From Heracleum sosnowskyi (taxonomy: Eukaryota > Streptophyta > Magnoliopsida > Apiales > Apiaceae): a DNA stretch of 64,000 bases. The notes under the pieces are model-generated. The model ran no database searches. It was not told the origin of the DNA and saw nothing but the letters and a program-made list of their open reading frames with translations. The stretch is from assembly GCA_030848705.1 (NCBI GenBank), contig CM061245.1, positions 40,676,711 to 40,740,710 on the forward strand. The letters run 5' to 3'. This document shows positions 32,119 to 44,800 of the stretch, piece after piece. The position numbers were made by a program, and so were the translations under genes. Each line of letters begins with the position of its first letter. The stretch's first letter is position 1.

Positions 32119-34068
32119 GCACACCCTCACTCAACCTAAATGCATGGGTATGAGCAGTACTAGCATGCATGGAAGTAGAAGATTTAGAATGTACCTTCAA
32201 GAGTTTGGCAAGAGGTAGGTCATCATCAGAGGCATCCTCAAGGATTACAGTATCAAAATCTGGCTGAGAGGACTGGACAGCATCTTTGTCAGGAATGTTA
32301 CTGTCAGCTGGGGCGTGGACAGCAGGTTCTGTCATGACAGCATCTTTGGGAAGTGGAGTGACAGTAGGTTCTGTGTTGACAGTAGTTTTCTCTCCACCCA
32401 TGACAGCAGCGGTGTCCAGGACAGCAACATTTCCAGTGTCTTTGACAGCAACAGAGGCTGTGACAGCATCTTCCTGAAGGTAAGATGCTCCTTGGAGTTC
32501 AGACAAAGTGTTGGCTGTTTCATTTTCTGACAAAATACCACTTTGCCCTTGCTCAGTGTTTGGAGGAGTGGTATCCATTTCACTTTGAGAAATGGGTTCT
32601 TGTGGACCACTAGATGGGGGCTCATCCATGATTGGAGATGGATGATCAAAACCTGAAGGGTTGGGACTGTCCCCTTCTCTAGGTTGTGGAGAAGAAACAA
32701 AAGAATGTATAGGGAAGGAAGAAGGTGAAAGTGTAGAAGAGAGTGGGGGCTGATTCACAGGAGAAACATGTGAACCATCAATAGGAGTAGAGAAATCCTC
32801 ACTGTGCCCTAACTCACTGTGTGTTTCTTCAAGTGGGGGTTCCTCAGGTTGTGAACCATGAGTTTGTGCAGACTCTGTACAGGGTGCCTTGGGAGACAGG
32901 CCAATTTCGATAGATGCACCTTGTTGAGAAGGCACATCTAGGGAGGTGTTTGAGTCCCTTTCAGTAGCCACGGTTTGTTGAGAAACTGCAGCTTGGCTAA
33001 CAGTGGTTTTTGTCCTCCTAGCTCTCTTCTTCTTAGGCTCAGTGGAAACCACTGGGGGTTCTGTTTGACTACCTTCTTTATTTGCTGCACTAGGTGCAGT
33101 GTCTCCCTCTTGACTAACAGAGCTACCACCAACACCAGCTTCTAAGGGTCGTTTTCTGGATTCTTGCAAGGCTTCTCTTTGGGATTTGGGAAGTCTAGAG
33201 GGCCTAGGCTGAGTGTATGGTGTTGAATGTGGGTTAACTGAATTTGGGTTTAATTCAGTTTCATTCACAAGAGTGAAAGATTCATAACCAGAAGGTAATG
33301 GAAAATCAAGGTTGGACACTTGATCAACCATGTGCTGAGTGAAACAAAGTGGAATATGTGCATTGAGATTCTGTGATGATAATAGTGTGTGTGTGTTATT
33401 TTTCAAGACAGAGCAAGCCTCTAATTGAGGGGCATCATTATTAAAATCACAAAATGAGTTGATACACATCATAAGAAAGCGAGGATAGATTGATACCTTC
33501 TTACCTATGGCAGCCCTGAGGTGTGCCATGAGGAGAGCTCCAATATTCACCTTGTATCCATGGACAAGAGAATGTGTCAGTTTCTTGATGTAGGAGGGTA
33601 TTCCATTCCAGCCAGTGGACTTGGTAGAAAACACCTTGACCATGACATCAAAGATCATACTCCACTCCTTTCTCAGATATTTCCTATCCATTTCACCAGA
33701 CGGATACCATTTGGTTGTTCCCTCTTCAAGAAGAGCTTCTTGAGAGTGTCATCATTAGCAAGTTGAGCAAAGTTTTGGCCTGCTTGAAGTGCAATTCCAA
33801 GAGCAGTGTTGATGACCTCAGCTGTGAGAATGTATTGTTGCCCATTAAGTGTGAATTGAATAGCTGGGTTTTCACCCTCTGTTTGAGCAACAGCAGTTTG
33901 CCAGAATGCCTCAATTCTGTCTAGGTCAAGAATGGGTGTTGAGGTAATGGCAGAACCAAGATAGGACTTGTTCATGAAAAACACTAGTCCTTTGAAACCT
34001 TCACCAGCATCATTTGGGGAAAAGATGCCAGCAAAGTTTGTTTGAGAGAGAGTCTGTTTGGGGGCCAT
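32069..34068 (-). pseudogene. Element B envelope-like region, N-terminal segments
   Basis: The frame starts with ATG at 34068 (MAPKQTLSQ) and leaves phase near 33740. It continues as 33691-32069 (540 codons), so one small indel separates them. The N-terminal 150 residues (FFMNKSYL, DRIEAFWQTA, IQFTLNGQQYILTAEVINTALG, then RKYLRKEWSMIFDVMV) match the corresponding N-termini of elements A (45677) and C (61219). They resemble the plant 'putative transposon protein' domain often seen in such elements. The rest is Ser/Pro/Thr/Gln-rich and low complexity. A block with TGACAG words encodes repeated Thr/Val/Asp residues (32280-32470). Confidence 0.75.
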
Positions 34069-34726
34069 GGAGATTTCAAGAAAAGAAGAAAGTAAGAAAG
34101 TAGCTTTTTGCTTGAAGAAAAGTATTTTGCCTTGAGTTTGATGAGAATGATATGTCTGAGTAACTGGGGAATAAATAGGGGTATCTCAAACGTTTGTGCA
34201 CAAAAAGTGGATTTAAAGAACGTGTCTTAACCCACTCTTTTAACACGTGAGTTACTGCCCGTTATTCACTGTCAAACGTGGGATGAATATCCAATTTCAA
34301 CAGTCCACTATTGTTGACAGTAACCTGTGCGCTAGAAATAATCTGTCAGTAATAAGCGGTGGTGACAGTAGGTTTTGCGCGACAGCAACTATTGCGCAAA
34401 AACATGTTGTCACCGTTAAGCATTTGAATGACAGTATCCTTTAAAAGTCTTGACAGAAAGTCTTTGCCTGCTGTCAAGAAACACAAGACAGTATCCTTCT
34501 TAGCGACAGTAGCTTAGATGGGAAATTGTTTCTGTCATTAACTTATCAGAATGCTTTATTCATACACTTAACCTAAAATTAACAGAGTATGGATTTAGCA
34601 ATGTAATCTTTTGAACACAGGTACTATGCAGTTAACACAGACAAAAAAAAAAAACTCAATAAACTCAATAGCAAGAAACCTTATTCTTATTAATAAAATC
34701 ATTCAATCATAACATTGATTACATCA

Positions 34727-34984
34727 TTATTTGATTTTATTAACTAATTCTAAGACTTCTTTCTTAATCGACTCTTCAGTGCACCCTTCTTCCTTGAGAA
34801 GTGCCTGAAGTTCTTCCTCCTGAATCTTCCATTTAGCCTCTTCCTGTGCTTGAGTGGCTTGAGACTGTTCATCTTCTTCATGAAGCAAGTCTTCAAGTTC
34901 ATCAAACAGGACTTCTACTTCTTTGCGATGGGGAGAATCACACGAGACTTTAGGCCTGTACTCTATACCTACTTTGTTTTCCAT
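34727..34984 (-). CDS. Small charged ORF between pol and the envelope-like region of element B
   Basis: 85 codons, ATG to stop, with no defects. The product is strongly charged (Glu/Lys-rich; VEVLFDELEDLLHEEDEQ) with amphipathic helical character, probably a coiled coil. No family is recognised. Elements A and C show no counterpart in their pol-env spacers. It could be a chance ORF in a Glu-rich remnant, but it is the only intact frame of element B outside its long ORFs. Confidence 0.35.
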   Translation of the reverse strand: MENKVGIEYRPKVSCDSPHRKEVEVLFDELEDLLHEEDEQSQATQAQEEAKWKIQEEELQALLKEEGCTEESIKKEVLELVNKIK

Positions 34985-35388
34985 GTTTTACTTTAAAACT
35001 GAGAGCAGACTGGTGAAACCTAAGGTTAATTTATAGTCAAAACCGTCTAAGGATTAAAGTCTAATGGTCAACAGTTAGAGTACCCATACAACTACCACAA
35101 AAGTAATTAATGGTCGTGTCCTCCTTTAATCCTACAGATTAATGCAAAAAGGTGTGAAAGTCCAATGGAACAGATATTTATCTCTCAAACTAAGCAAATA
35201 ACCACATTAATGTCATACAGGGTCTAAAAGTGTGAGACTGGCACAAAATACAGACATGAATAGTCAAATCAAAACATGCTGTCACATAACAGACATAGAC
35301 CAAGTAGACAGTAACTTCTCTTGACAGCAGGTTTGAAGGTGTTGTCATGAGCTTAAAAAAAAATTGAAAATTTAGAAACCTTAGTAAA

Positions 35389-38205
35389 TCAACATACCAA
35401 ATTCAACATTCCCAATTCACTTACCAACCTGTTGAAGGTTGCTTCATCCAATGGCTTAGTGAAGATGTCAGCAAGTTTCTTGTCAGTTGGGACATAGATC
35501 AGCTTCACAGTTCCTTGTTCAACATGCTCTCTGATAAAGTGATGTCTTATATCAATGTGCTTTGTCCTAGAGTGTTGAACTGGATTGTCTGAAATGGCTA
35601 TGGCACTAGTGTTGTCACAGTAAATAGGAATGTCTCTTAACACTAGACCATAATCCAGAAGTTGACTCTTCATCCATAGAATTTGTGCACAGCAACTGCC
35701 TGCAGCAATATACTCACCTTCTGCAGTTGAGGTAGAAACTGAATGCTGCTTCTTGCTAAACCATGAGACCAATCTTCCATCAAGAAATTGACAGCTACCA
35801 GTAGTACTCTTTCTGTCAATCTTGCATCCAGCATAGTCTGAGTCTGAGTAGCCAATTAGATCAAATCCAGTGTTCTTAGGATACCAAAGGCCTAGGTTAG
35901 GAGTGCCTTTAAATATCTAAAGATTCTCTTGATGGCTACTAAGTGTGACTCCTTTGGATCACTTTGAAACCTTGCACAGAGACATGTAGCAAACATGATG
36001 TCAGGTCTGCTAGCAGTTAGGTATAGGAGAGATCCTACCATGCCTCTATAGGTGCTTGAGGCAACTTTCTTTCCTTTAGGGTCAAGATCCAGACTAGTTG
36101 ATGTGGACATTGGTGTCTTTGCAGGTGATGAATCTTCCAAGTTGAACTTTTTGAGAAGTTCCTTGATGTATTTAGCTTGACAAATGAAGATTCCATCAGA
36201 TTGTTGAAGAATTTGTAATCCCAGAAAGAACGACAATTCTCCCATCATACTCATCTCATATTTGTTACTCATGAGAGAGGAAAACTTCTCACATAGCTTC
36301 TCATTTGTAGAACCAAAAATGATGTCATCCACATAGATTTGTACCAGAATGATGTCTTTGCCATGATGTTTGTAGAAAAGTGTCTTGTCCACAACTCCTC
36401 TGGTAAACTGATTTTCCAAAAGAAAGGTGGAAAGTGTGTCATACCAGGCCCTGGGTGCTTGCTTTAGTCCATACAAAGCCTTGAAGAGTTTGTACACAAA
36501 ATCATACATTTCAGCATCCTCAAACCCTGGTGGCTGTTCAACATACACTTCTTCTTCCAATTCTCCATTTAGAAAGGCACTTTTGACATCCATCTGAAAT
36601 ACTTTGAAGTTGCAGTGTGCAGCATAGGCTAGAAAGATTCTTATAGCTTCAAGTCTTGCAACAGTGCAAATGTCTCATCATAATCTATTCCTTCCTGTTG
36701 ATAGTAACCTTTAGCCACTAGCCTTGCTTTGTTTCTTGTCACTAATCCATTTTCATCAAGTTTGTTTCTGAAAACCCATTTGGTCTCAATGACTAACTTT
36801 CCCTTAGGTATTGGAACCAACTTCCATACATTGTTTCTTTCAAACTGATTTAGCTCTTCTTGCATGGCTATCACCCAGTCAGAATCCAACAATGCTTCAT
36901 CAGTTGTCTTGGGTTCCATTTGAGACAGGAAGCATGAAAACATGCTGTCAGCAGAGACTTTGTTCCTTGTCCTCACCCCAGAATTAGGGTCACCAATGAT
37001 AAGGTCATTTGTGTGATCCTTGTTCCACTTGGTGATTTTGGGCAAGCTACTTGATTGTACAGGAACAGTTGCTTCAGTTTGTTGAGTTGACTGCTCACCA
37101 ATTCCATTATCTTCACCATGTTCTTCATTGTCTCCAGAGACATCACTGTTATGAATGTTGGAAGTTATGGTTTGTGATTGAGCTGGAGTTTGGTTGACAG
37201 TAATGGTATTGACAGTATCTTTGTCAACTTCAACAATTTGAGTGAAGCTAGGTTCTTCATCAACAATTTCCTCAGCTTCCATGTATCCTTGATTCTCAAA
37301 TCTGAATGTCTGCATCTTTCCTTCTTCATGCAGTCTTGGAAACTTGGTTTCATCAAATGTGACATTAACACTTTCTTCAATAATCCTGTGTTAATCATGG
37401 TTCTGTCTTGAGTATAACAAGCTGTGTTGATAGCTTCAGCCCAGAAATATGTTGGCAGTTTGACATCATGCAACATAGTTCTAGCTGCTTCAATGAGAGT
37501 CTTTTTCTTTCTTTCTACAACTCCATTCTGCTGTGGAGTCCTTGCAGCAGAGAATTGTTGTACAATTCCTTCATCTTTACAGAAATTTCCAAGTGTGGCA
37601 TTTCTGAATTCTGTACCATTGTCACTCCTCAAGATTTGGACTTTTGAGTTTGGAGTTCTATCAAGAACTCTGACTTGATCAATAAACACTTGAGCAGCTT
37701 CATCTTTGGATTCAAGAAATTTCACCCAAGTGTACCTTGAGTAATCATCCACCATTACTAAGTCATATCTCTTTCTGGCCATAGATGGTACATTGACTGG
37801 TCCAAAAAGATCCATGTGAATCAACTTGAGTGCTTCTATGTTGGTGTTCATTTGCTTGGATTTGTGCACAGCTCTCCTTAGTTTGCCCATTTGACAATCT
37901 TCACATAGTCCTTCTTGACAGAATTCCTGTTGGGGCAAACCTCTCACTAACCCCTTCTTCATCAAAATATTCATTGTCTTGAAGTTGAGGTGTGAGAGAT
38001 TCCTGTGCCAAAGCATGTTGTCACCAACAGTTGCTTTACTGTAAAAACAGTAAACTTTATCCTTCTTTGTTGAGTTTAAGTCAGCAACAAACAAGCTTCC
38101 TTTTCTGACCCCTTTTAAAGAGAGGCTTCCATCTTTCTTGTGATAGATGTTGCACATCATCATATCAAAATCAACCTTGAATCCCCTGTCACTGAATTGG
38201 CTGAC
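35389..38205 (-). pseudogene. pol: Element B pol, downstream part: integrase, RT, RNase H, with frameshifts and a deletion
   Basis: It continues pol after the element A insertion. In minus-strand order: GAG-pre-integrase HHCC region (LWHRNLSHLNFKTMN, about 38040) and integrase core (RSDNGTEF about 37620; TPQQNGVVERK about 37545). An internal deletion near 37395 removes the end of integrase, which element A retains, with a change of frame. Next come the RT start (WKLVPIPKGK, about 36820), a single-base loss near 36680, RT catalytic YVDDIIFGS (about 36325), another single-base loss near 35915, and RNase H (SWFSKKQHSVSTSTAEGEY, DNTSAIAI; 35772-35389). Each domain is recognisable, but no functional Pol can be made. 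Confidence 0.9.
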
Positions 38206-39253
38206 TGTTAGGAATATGTTGTTCTTGATGATAATTATAAAACACTTAGTAGATTTTGTATTAAGTCATTTTTGTAACTGTCAACGAAATGGCATGCTTT
38301 GCAGTGTTTCGTTGACAGGAAGCTCATCAACAAAATGAGTGTTGTAGCAATTGCATTGTACAATACTTCACAATATGATAGGCATTTTGTTGTATGTATT
38401 AGATAGGTTTTCTAAGTCATGTTGACTAAGTATTAGATAGGCAAAATAGGTTGGTGAATTGTAAATAGATTATGCCATGTAATTTTGCCTAAGTGAAGAC
38501 ATGTCAACGGTATGAAGAATACTCTATCAACGGTATGAAGATTAGTCTGTCAACGGAATGAAGATTACTCTATCAACGAAACGAGGAATACACCATCAAC
38601 GGAATGAAGAATAAAGCCATCAACGAAACACATCTCCCTACCATCAACGAATCATTATTGCTTTTCTGAATAGTTGACAAAGTGATAGTGACAGTTTTCT
38701 GACAGATCAAAAAGGAGATGTGGAAGTGTACTTTGCATTGGAAACCATTAAAATGGACATGGGGAATAAGGAAACATCCCAGTTTCCAATTGGGCTCTTG
38801 GGAATGATCATAATGAGCATGAAGACAAAAGCAAGGATCTCCAAGGACCATTGGATAAAGGGATGAAAAGCAAACTACTGGCGGTTACTTATTGTACTTT
38901 TAGAGTAGCCAAAAATAGAGTTGTAAACTTGGGGTTATATAACCAAGTGTAGCAGTTACTTTAAAGATAAAAGAAGAAAAACAAATAGATTGTATTAGCT
39001 ATCTTTGAGAGCATACTTCTCTACATTCTTGTAACTGAGCAGCTGTGTACATTTTTGTATCACAGAATATTTCCGCAATAAAAATCACTTCAGTTGGATC
39101 ATCAAACAATCCAATTGAAATTATTAAGTGCTTGTGGTTTTTATTTTATAAGTTCAGTTTTTAATTTGTAAGTTATTTTTAAGTTTAAAGAAATATCAAG
39201 AATTGTATTCAACCCCCCCTTCTACAATTCTGTTAGGTCATTTGGGATTAACA
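38206..39253 (+). repeat. Element A 5' LTR
   Basis: 1,048 bp, TGTTAGG...TTAACA. TATA box TATATAA at 38936-38942. It contains a 12-bp perfect inverted repeat CTGTCAACGAAA / TTTCGTTGACAG (38278-38289 and 38307-38318) and at least eight further TCAACGRWA words at 38510-38650. Confidence 0.95.
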
Positions 39254-39255
39254 AT

Positions 39256-39267
39256 TGGTATCAGAGC
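39256..39267 (+). promoter_or_regulatory. Primer-binding site of element A
   Basis: TGGTATCAGAGC, complementary to the 3' end of initiator tRNA-Met, two bases after the LTR. This is the standard primer site of plant Copia elements. Confidence 0.92.
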
Positions 39268-39317
39268 AAGCTTCTAACATACAAGAAGTTTAAAGATCAA
39301 GACCAAAAACAGAAACC

Positions 39318-41771
39318 ATGGTGAAGAAGGATGCAGGTGTGAAGATACCAGTTCTTGATAAGGACAATTACTTTCACTGGAAAGTAAAGATGCATTTACA
39401 TCTCATGTTTATGGATGAGAGGTATGTAGACTGCATTGAGAAAGGTCCACACGTTCCCATGAAGGTTGCATCTAGAGTTGGAGTGCCAGATGATGCTCCT
39501 GATGTAGAAATTCCAAAACCTGTCTCAGAATGGACTATTGAAGATGTAGCAGAAATCCATAAAGATAAAAGAACCATGAACATTCTGTTTAATGGTTTGG
39601 AGCAAGAGATGTTTGACAATGTCATAAACTGTACAACCTCCAAAGAAGTATGGGATACTGTTAGAACACTCTGTGAAGGAACTGAGCAGGTAAGGGAGAA
39701 CAAAATGCAACTCCTCATACAACAATATGAGCATTTTCACTTTAAAGCTGGTGAAACCCTAAATGACACGTTTAGTAGGTTTCAAAAGCTTTTGAATGGA
39801 TTAAAGTTGTATGGGAGGATCTATCAAACCAAGGATTCAAACCTTAAATTTATTAGAGCTCTTCCAAAAGAATGGAAGCCTATGACTGTTTCTCTCAGAA
39901 ACACTCAAGAGTACAAAGACTACACTCTTGAAAGGCTTTATGGAACCTTAAAGACATATGAGTTGGAAATGGAGCAAGATGAAGAAATTGAAAAGGTACA
40001 GAAGAAAGGTGGATCTATTGCATTGATTGCATCTGTGAACCAACTGGAAGATGACAATGAAGAAGCTGCAAAGGCCACAACTAGTCGAGCTAGTTGTAGA
40101 AGTGATGTTAGCAAGGGTAAAGGCAAGATGACAGAAGAAGAAGAACCAGAACCAGCCAACTTGGATGACTTAGATGAAATTGATGAACACATTGCTTTTC
40201 TGTCAAGAAAATTCTCTAAGTTCAAGTTCAAGAGAAACTCAGAAGCAAGGCCACCAAGGAAAGACTTTCAACCAAGCAAAAATAATTGGATTGAAAAGTC
40301 TAAATCTAAATGTTTCAATTGTGGAATGCTTGGTCACTTTGCTGGGGATTGCAGAAAGCCCAGGGTTGAGAAGGGCAACAGGAAATTTGAGCCTGTTGAT
40401 TATAAAAAGAAATACTTTGAACTTCTCAAGCAAAAAGAAAAGGCTTTCATGTCTCAGGAGTATGATTGGGCTGGTAATGGTGAAGATTCTGATGATGATG
40501 TTGAGTATGTCAACTTGGCTCTTATGGCTAACAATCATGAGCAGGAAGCAAGCTCCTCAAGCAACCAGGTAACAATTACTAATCTTTCTGAGCTTTCTAA
40601 AGAGGAATGCGATAGTGCAATAAATGAAATGTCTACTGTACTATACAATTTGCGTGTTACTCTTAAATCACTTACCAAAGAGAATTCAAGAATAAAAGAG
40701 ACTAATTTGCTCTTAAGTGATAGGAATGCAATGTTAGAAGCAGAGCTCATTGAATTTGAGAAAATGAGATGTATTAGTAGGGATGCTAAGAAGGAACTTG
40801 AGAACGTGTTAGAAAGAGAAGAAATTTTTAAAACACAACTTGAAATTGAACAAAGTGTGATTGCAAAATGGAAAGATGCCAGGAATGTTGCTACCAACAT
40901 CTTTAATGTTCAAGGTATGGAATCTTTCTGTGAGCAATCATGGAAAAAGAACAAAGAGAATCTAGGGTATGCTGGTGAAACCTTAGAATCAGTATCTGAG
41001 TCAACAAACAACAATGATCATTTGTTGAAGGTTGATATGTCAACGGAATGCTCTGTTTCGTTGACAGATGAACCATCAACCGATCAGGCTGTTTCGTTGA
41101 CAGAGAAAAGAAAAGAAGAACTCACTAGACTAAATAACAAGTATGGTCCTGTCACCAAGAACTTTGTTCAAGGTGAGTCTAGTAAATCAAAGAAAGTTGA
41201 GAAGCCTGTTGAGAGAGCTAATGTAGGTCACTTGTCTAACAAGCAATTAAAAGACAAGTTGGAGAAAGTTCAAGTTGAGGCTAAGGGAAATAAAAAGAAT
41301 AACAGGAATGACAAAGTAGGGATTAACAAACATAACAATTACACACCTGATAAATATGCTCCTAGAAAGACATGTGTTAATTGTGGGAGTGTTAGTCATT
41401 TATCTACTAACTGCAAATCTGTTAAGAAAACTGCTAATGTGAAAATGCCCAAGCCTGCAATGAATAGTTCCATGCCTACAATGCCTGTTATGCCTAACAT
41501 GTTTGCTCCATATGCACAATTTTAGAATCCATATGCTAGCATGTCATTTGTGCCTAATCCATACATGAATATGTTTAATGTGCCACAAATGCCATGGAAT
41601 ATGAATAACATGATTGTTCCTCCAACTATGCATGCTGTGAATGAAAATGTGAGCAACCCTCAGAAATCAACACCAAGGGTAAAGATTGATTTAAATCAAT
41701 CTGGACCCAAGGTAAAAAATTATATAAAAGGGAAAGCAAAGGCTAACAAAATAGGACCCAAGGAAACTTGG
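39318..41771 (+). pseudogene. gag: Element A Gag, one in-frame stop near the C-terminus
   Basis: Starts at ATG 39318 (MVKKDAGVKIP). The N-terminal 230 residues are the Copia gag domain (VLDKDNYFHWKVKMHLHL, TSKEVWDTVRTLCEGTEQVRENK). The first zinc knuckle CFNCGMLGHFAGDC lies at about 40309-40350, followed by a coiled coil (residues 430-520) and a second Cys/His cluster CVNCGSVSHLSTNC at about 41371-41412. TAG at 41523-41525 interrupts a Met/Pro/Asn-rich tail; the same frame continues to TGA at 41787-41789. Gag forms the cytoplasmic particle and the knuckles bind element RNA. The size (about 820 codons) is large, as in Sireviruses. A 70-bp stretch (41038-41105) carries four copies of the element's motif in coding sequence. 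Confidence 0.9.
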
Positions 41772-41809
41772 GTACCAAAATCAACTTGATTTGATTTTAT
41801 TGTGTGCAG
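41772..41809 (+). other. Intron-like 38-nt GT...AG segment at the gag/pol junction (element A)
   Basis: Runs from GTACCA to TGTGCAG and contains the gag stop TGA (41787-41789) and a second stop in the pol frame (41792-41794). Gag ends in codon TGG just before it and pol begins with GGA just after it. Without the 38 nt the two frames are continuous. Elements B and C have the equivalent segment. Confidence 0.7.
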
Positions 41810-44800
41810 GGAGACAAAAGGAATCTTTGGTACTTGGATAGTGGTTGTTCAAGACATATGACTGGTGATTCTACCCTGCTCACAGAGTTTCAGGAAAGAG
41901 CTGGCCCTTGTATTGCTTTTGGAGATGACAACAAAGGCTACACTAAGGGATATGGCTTGATTTCAAAAGAGAATGTCATCATAGATGAGGTTGCATTGGT
42001 GGATGGTCTTAAGCACAACTTGCTTAGTATCAGCCAACTTTGTGACAAAGGATTTTTAGTTACTTTTTCAAAAGAAGCCTGTGTTGTTTCTAAAGGAGGA
42101 AATAACAATGTGGTAATGACTGGATTCAGAAGAGGTAATGTGTACATTGCTGATTTTAGTAGCACAAGTTCAGACACCATTACTTGTCTTTTCAGCAAGG
42201 CAAGCAAGGATGAAAGTTGGCTATGGTACAAGAAATTATCTCATCTGAATTTCAAAGTTATGAATGATTTGGTGAGGAAGGATCTTGCTAGAGGAATTCC
42301 TCAAGTGGAATTCTCCAAGGATGGTTTGTGTGATGCCTGTCAAAAAGGGAAAAAAAAGAAGGCATCATTCAAAAGCAAGACAGAGTCATCAATTGTCCAA
42401 CATCTTGAGTTGCTTCATATGAATCTATTTGGCCCTGTAAATGTCATGTCCATCTCAAAGAAGAAATACTGTCTTGTGATTGTTGATGATTTTTATAGAT
42501 TTACATGGACCTTCTTTTTACACTCCAAAGATGAGGCAAGTGAAATCATTATCAATCACATCAAGATGGTAAGCAATCATCCTGATTTCAAAGTAAGAAG
42601 GATTAGGAGTGACAATGGGACAGAATTCAAGAATTCAAGCATGAAGGTGTTCTGTGAAGAAAATGGTATTTTGCATGAGTTTTCAGCAGCAAGGACACCA
42701 CAGCAAAATGGTGTAGTTGAAAGGAAAAACAGAACACTTATTGAAGCTGCAAGGACAATGCTGGATGAATCAAAGTTGCCAACTTATTTTTGGGCTGAGC
42801 CAGTTAACACAGCTTGCTTCACTCAAAACCTTTCTTTGATTAATCAGACTAAGGGAATGACCCCCTATCAACTACTCAAAAGAAAGAAGCCACTATTGGA
42901 TTTTCTTCATGTCTTTGGATGCAAGTGCTTTGTTCTGAGAAATCAAGCTGAGCATTTGGGGAAATTTGAAGCAAAGGCAGATGAAGCAATATTTGTGGGA
43001 TATGCAGCAGGGAAAGCTTATAGAGTCTATAATCTCAGAACTAACATTGTTATGGAATCTGTACATGTTGTTTTTGATGATCTCAAAATTCAAGGTCTCT
43101 GTGATGAAGGTTTCCATGAAAGTCTTTCTTTTGAGAATGAGGAAGGAGATCAAGTGAATCATGTCAAGACTATTGAGAAACAGCCTAAAGTTGTTGTATC
43201 TAGCACAGATGAAAGCAGCAGTGAAGATGAAATTGCTGCATTGAGATTGAAAAGAATAGCTGCTAGCAGACCAAATGGTCATTTCGTTGACAGTCATGAT
43301 GGTGGATTCGTTAACAGTCAGAATGAGCGTTCCGTTGACAGCCAAAATGGTCATACCGTTGACAGTCACAGAATTGCTTCTAGAAGTGATCAATTAGGGA
43401 CAACAAACTCAGGGGGAGTTTCTCAAGGACAAATATCCAATCAAGGTAATCATGATCATGAAGCTACTTCTTCAAGAGCAAATCTACCTCCCTCAAGGAA
43501 ATGGACTAAAGATCATCCCTTTGAACTTATTATAGGTGATGCTTCTTCAAAAGTCCAAACTAGAAGAGCAACTCAAGAGGAATGTTTATATAGTAGCTTT
43601 CTGTCTCAAGATGAGCCAAAGAAAGTTGAGGATGCACTTCTAGATCCAGATTGGGTTTTAGCCATGCAAGAGGAGCTAAACCAATTTGAGAGAAACAATG
43701 TTTGGAAGCTGGTGCCCAAGCCTAAGGACAGGAGTGTCATAGGCACAAAATGGGTGTTCAGAAACAAGATGGATGAAAATGGCATAGTCACAAGGAACAA
43801 AGCTAGATTGGTTGCAAAAGGCTATTCACAGGAAGAGGGAATTGATTTTGATGAAACCTTTGCTCCTGTTGCAAGACTAGAAGCAATAAGGATTTTCCTA
43901 GCCTATGCAGCCCATGCCAATTTCAAAGTCTATCAAATGGATGTGAAGAGTTCTTTTCTAAATGGGGAATTGGAAGAGGAGGTGTATATGAGTCAACCTC
44001 CTGGTTTTGAAGATGATGATTTTCCAGACTATGTGTACTTCCTTCTCAAAGCACTCTATGGTTTGAAACAAGCACCTAGAGCCTGGTATGACACACTTTC
44101 ACAGTTCCTCCTTGAGAATCACTTCACTAGAGGTACTGTAGATAAAACTCTCTTTCATAGAATTGTGGATGGCTCTACTATACTTGTTCAAATTTATGTA
44201 GATGACATAATTTTTGGGTCTACAGATGAAAAACTTTGTCAAAAGTTTGCCAAGCTTATGCAAAGTAAATATGAAATGAGCATGATGGGAGAATTAACTT
44301 ATTTCCTTGGTCTCCAAGTGAAGCAAGTTAATGAAGGCATTTTCATTAGTCAAACAAAATATATTCATGATTTGTTAAAGAAATTTAACTTAATGGAATG
44401 CTCTCCTGCCAAAACTCCCATGCCTACTGCCACCAAACTTGAATTGAATACTAAGGAAAAATCTGTGGACATTTCAAGTTACAGAGGCATGGTAGGCTCA
44501 CTTTTATATTTAACATCTAGTAGACCTGATATTATGTTTGCTACATGTCTATGTGCTAGATTTCAGGCCGATCCTAGGGAATCCCATTTAGTTGCTATTA
44601 AAAGAATTTTCAAATATCTCAAAGGAACACCAAACCTTGGCATTTGGTATCCTAGAGAATCTGGTTTTGAACTAATTGGTTATTCAGATGCAGATTATGC
44701 AGGATGTAAAATTGACAGGAAAAGCACAACTGGAACCTGTCAATTCCTAGGAAACAAGCTTGTGTCATGGTTCAGCAAGAAACAAAACTCAGTTTCTACC

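Noticed and set aside
38573..38851. 92-codon minus-strand ORF, identical in both LTRs of element A (also 50704..50982)
   Set aside because: Identity reflects the two LTRs of a recent insertion; no recognisable domain and no codon conservation to judge.
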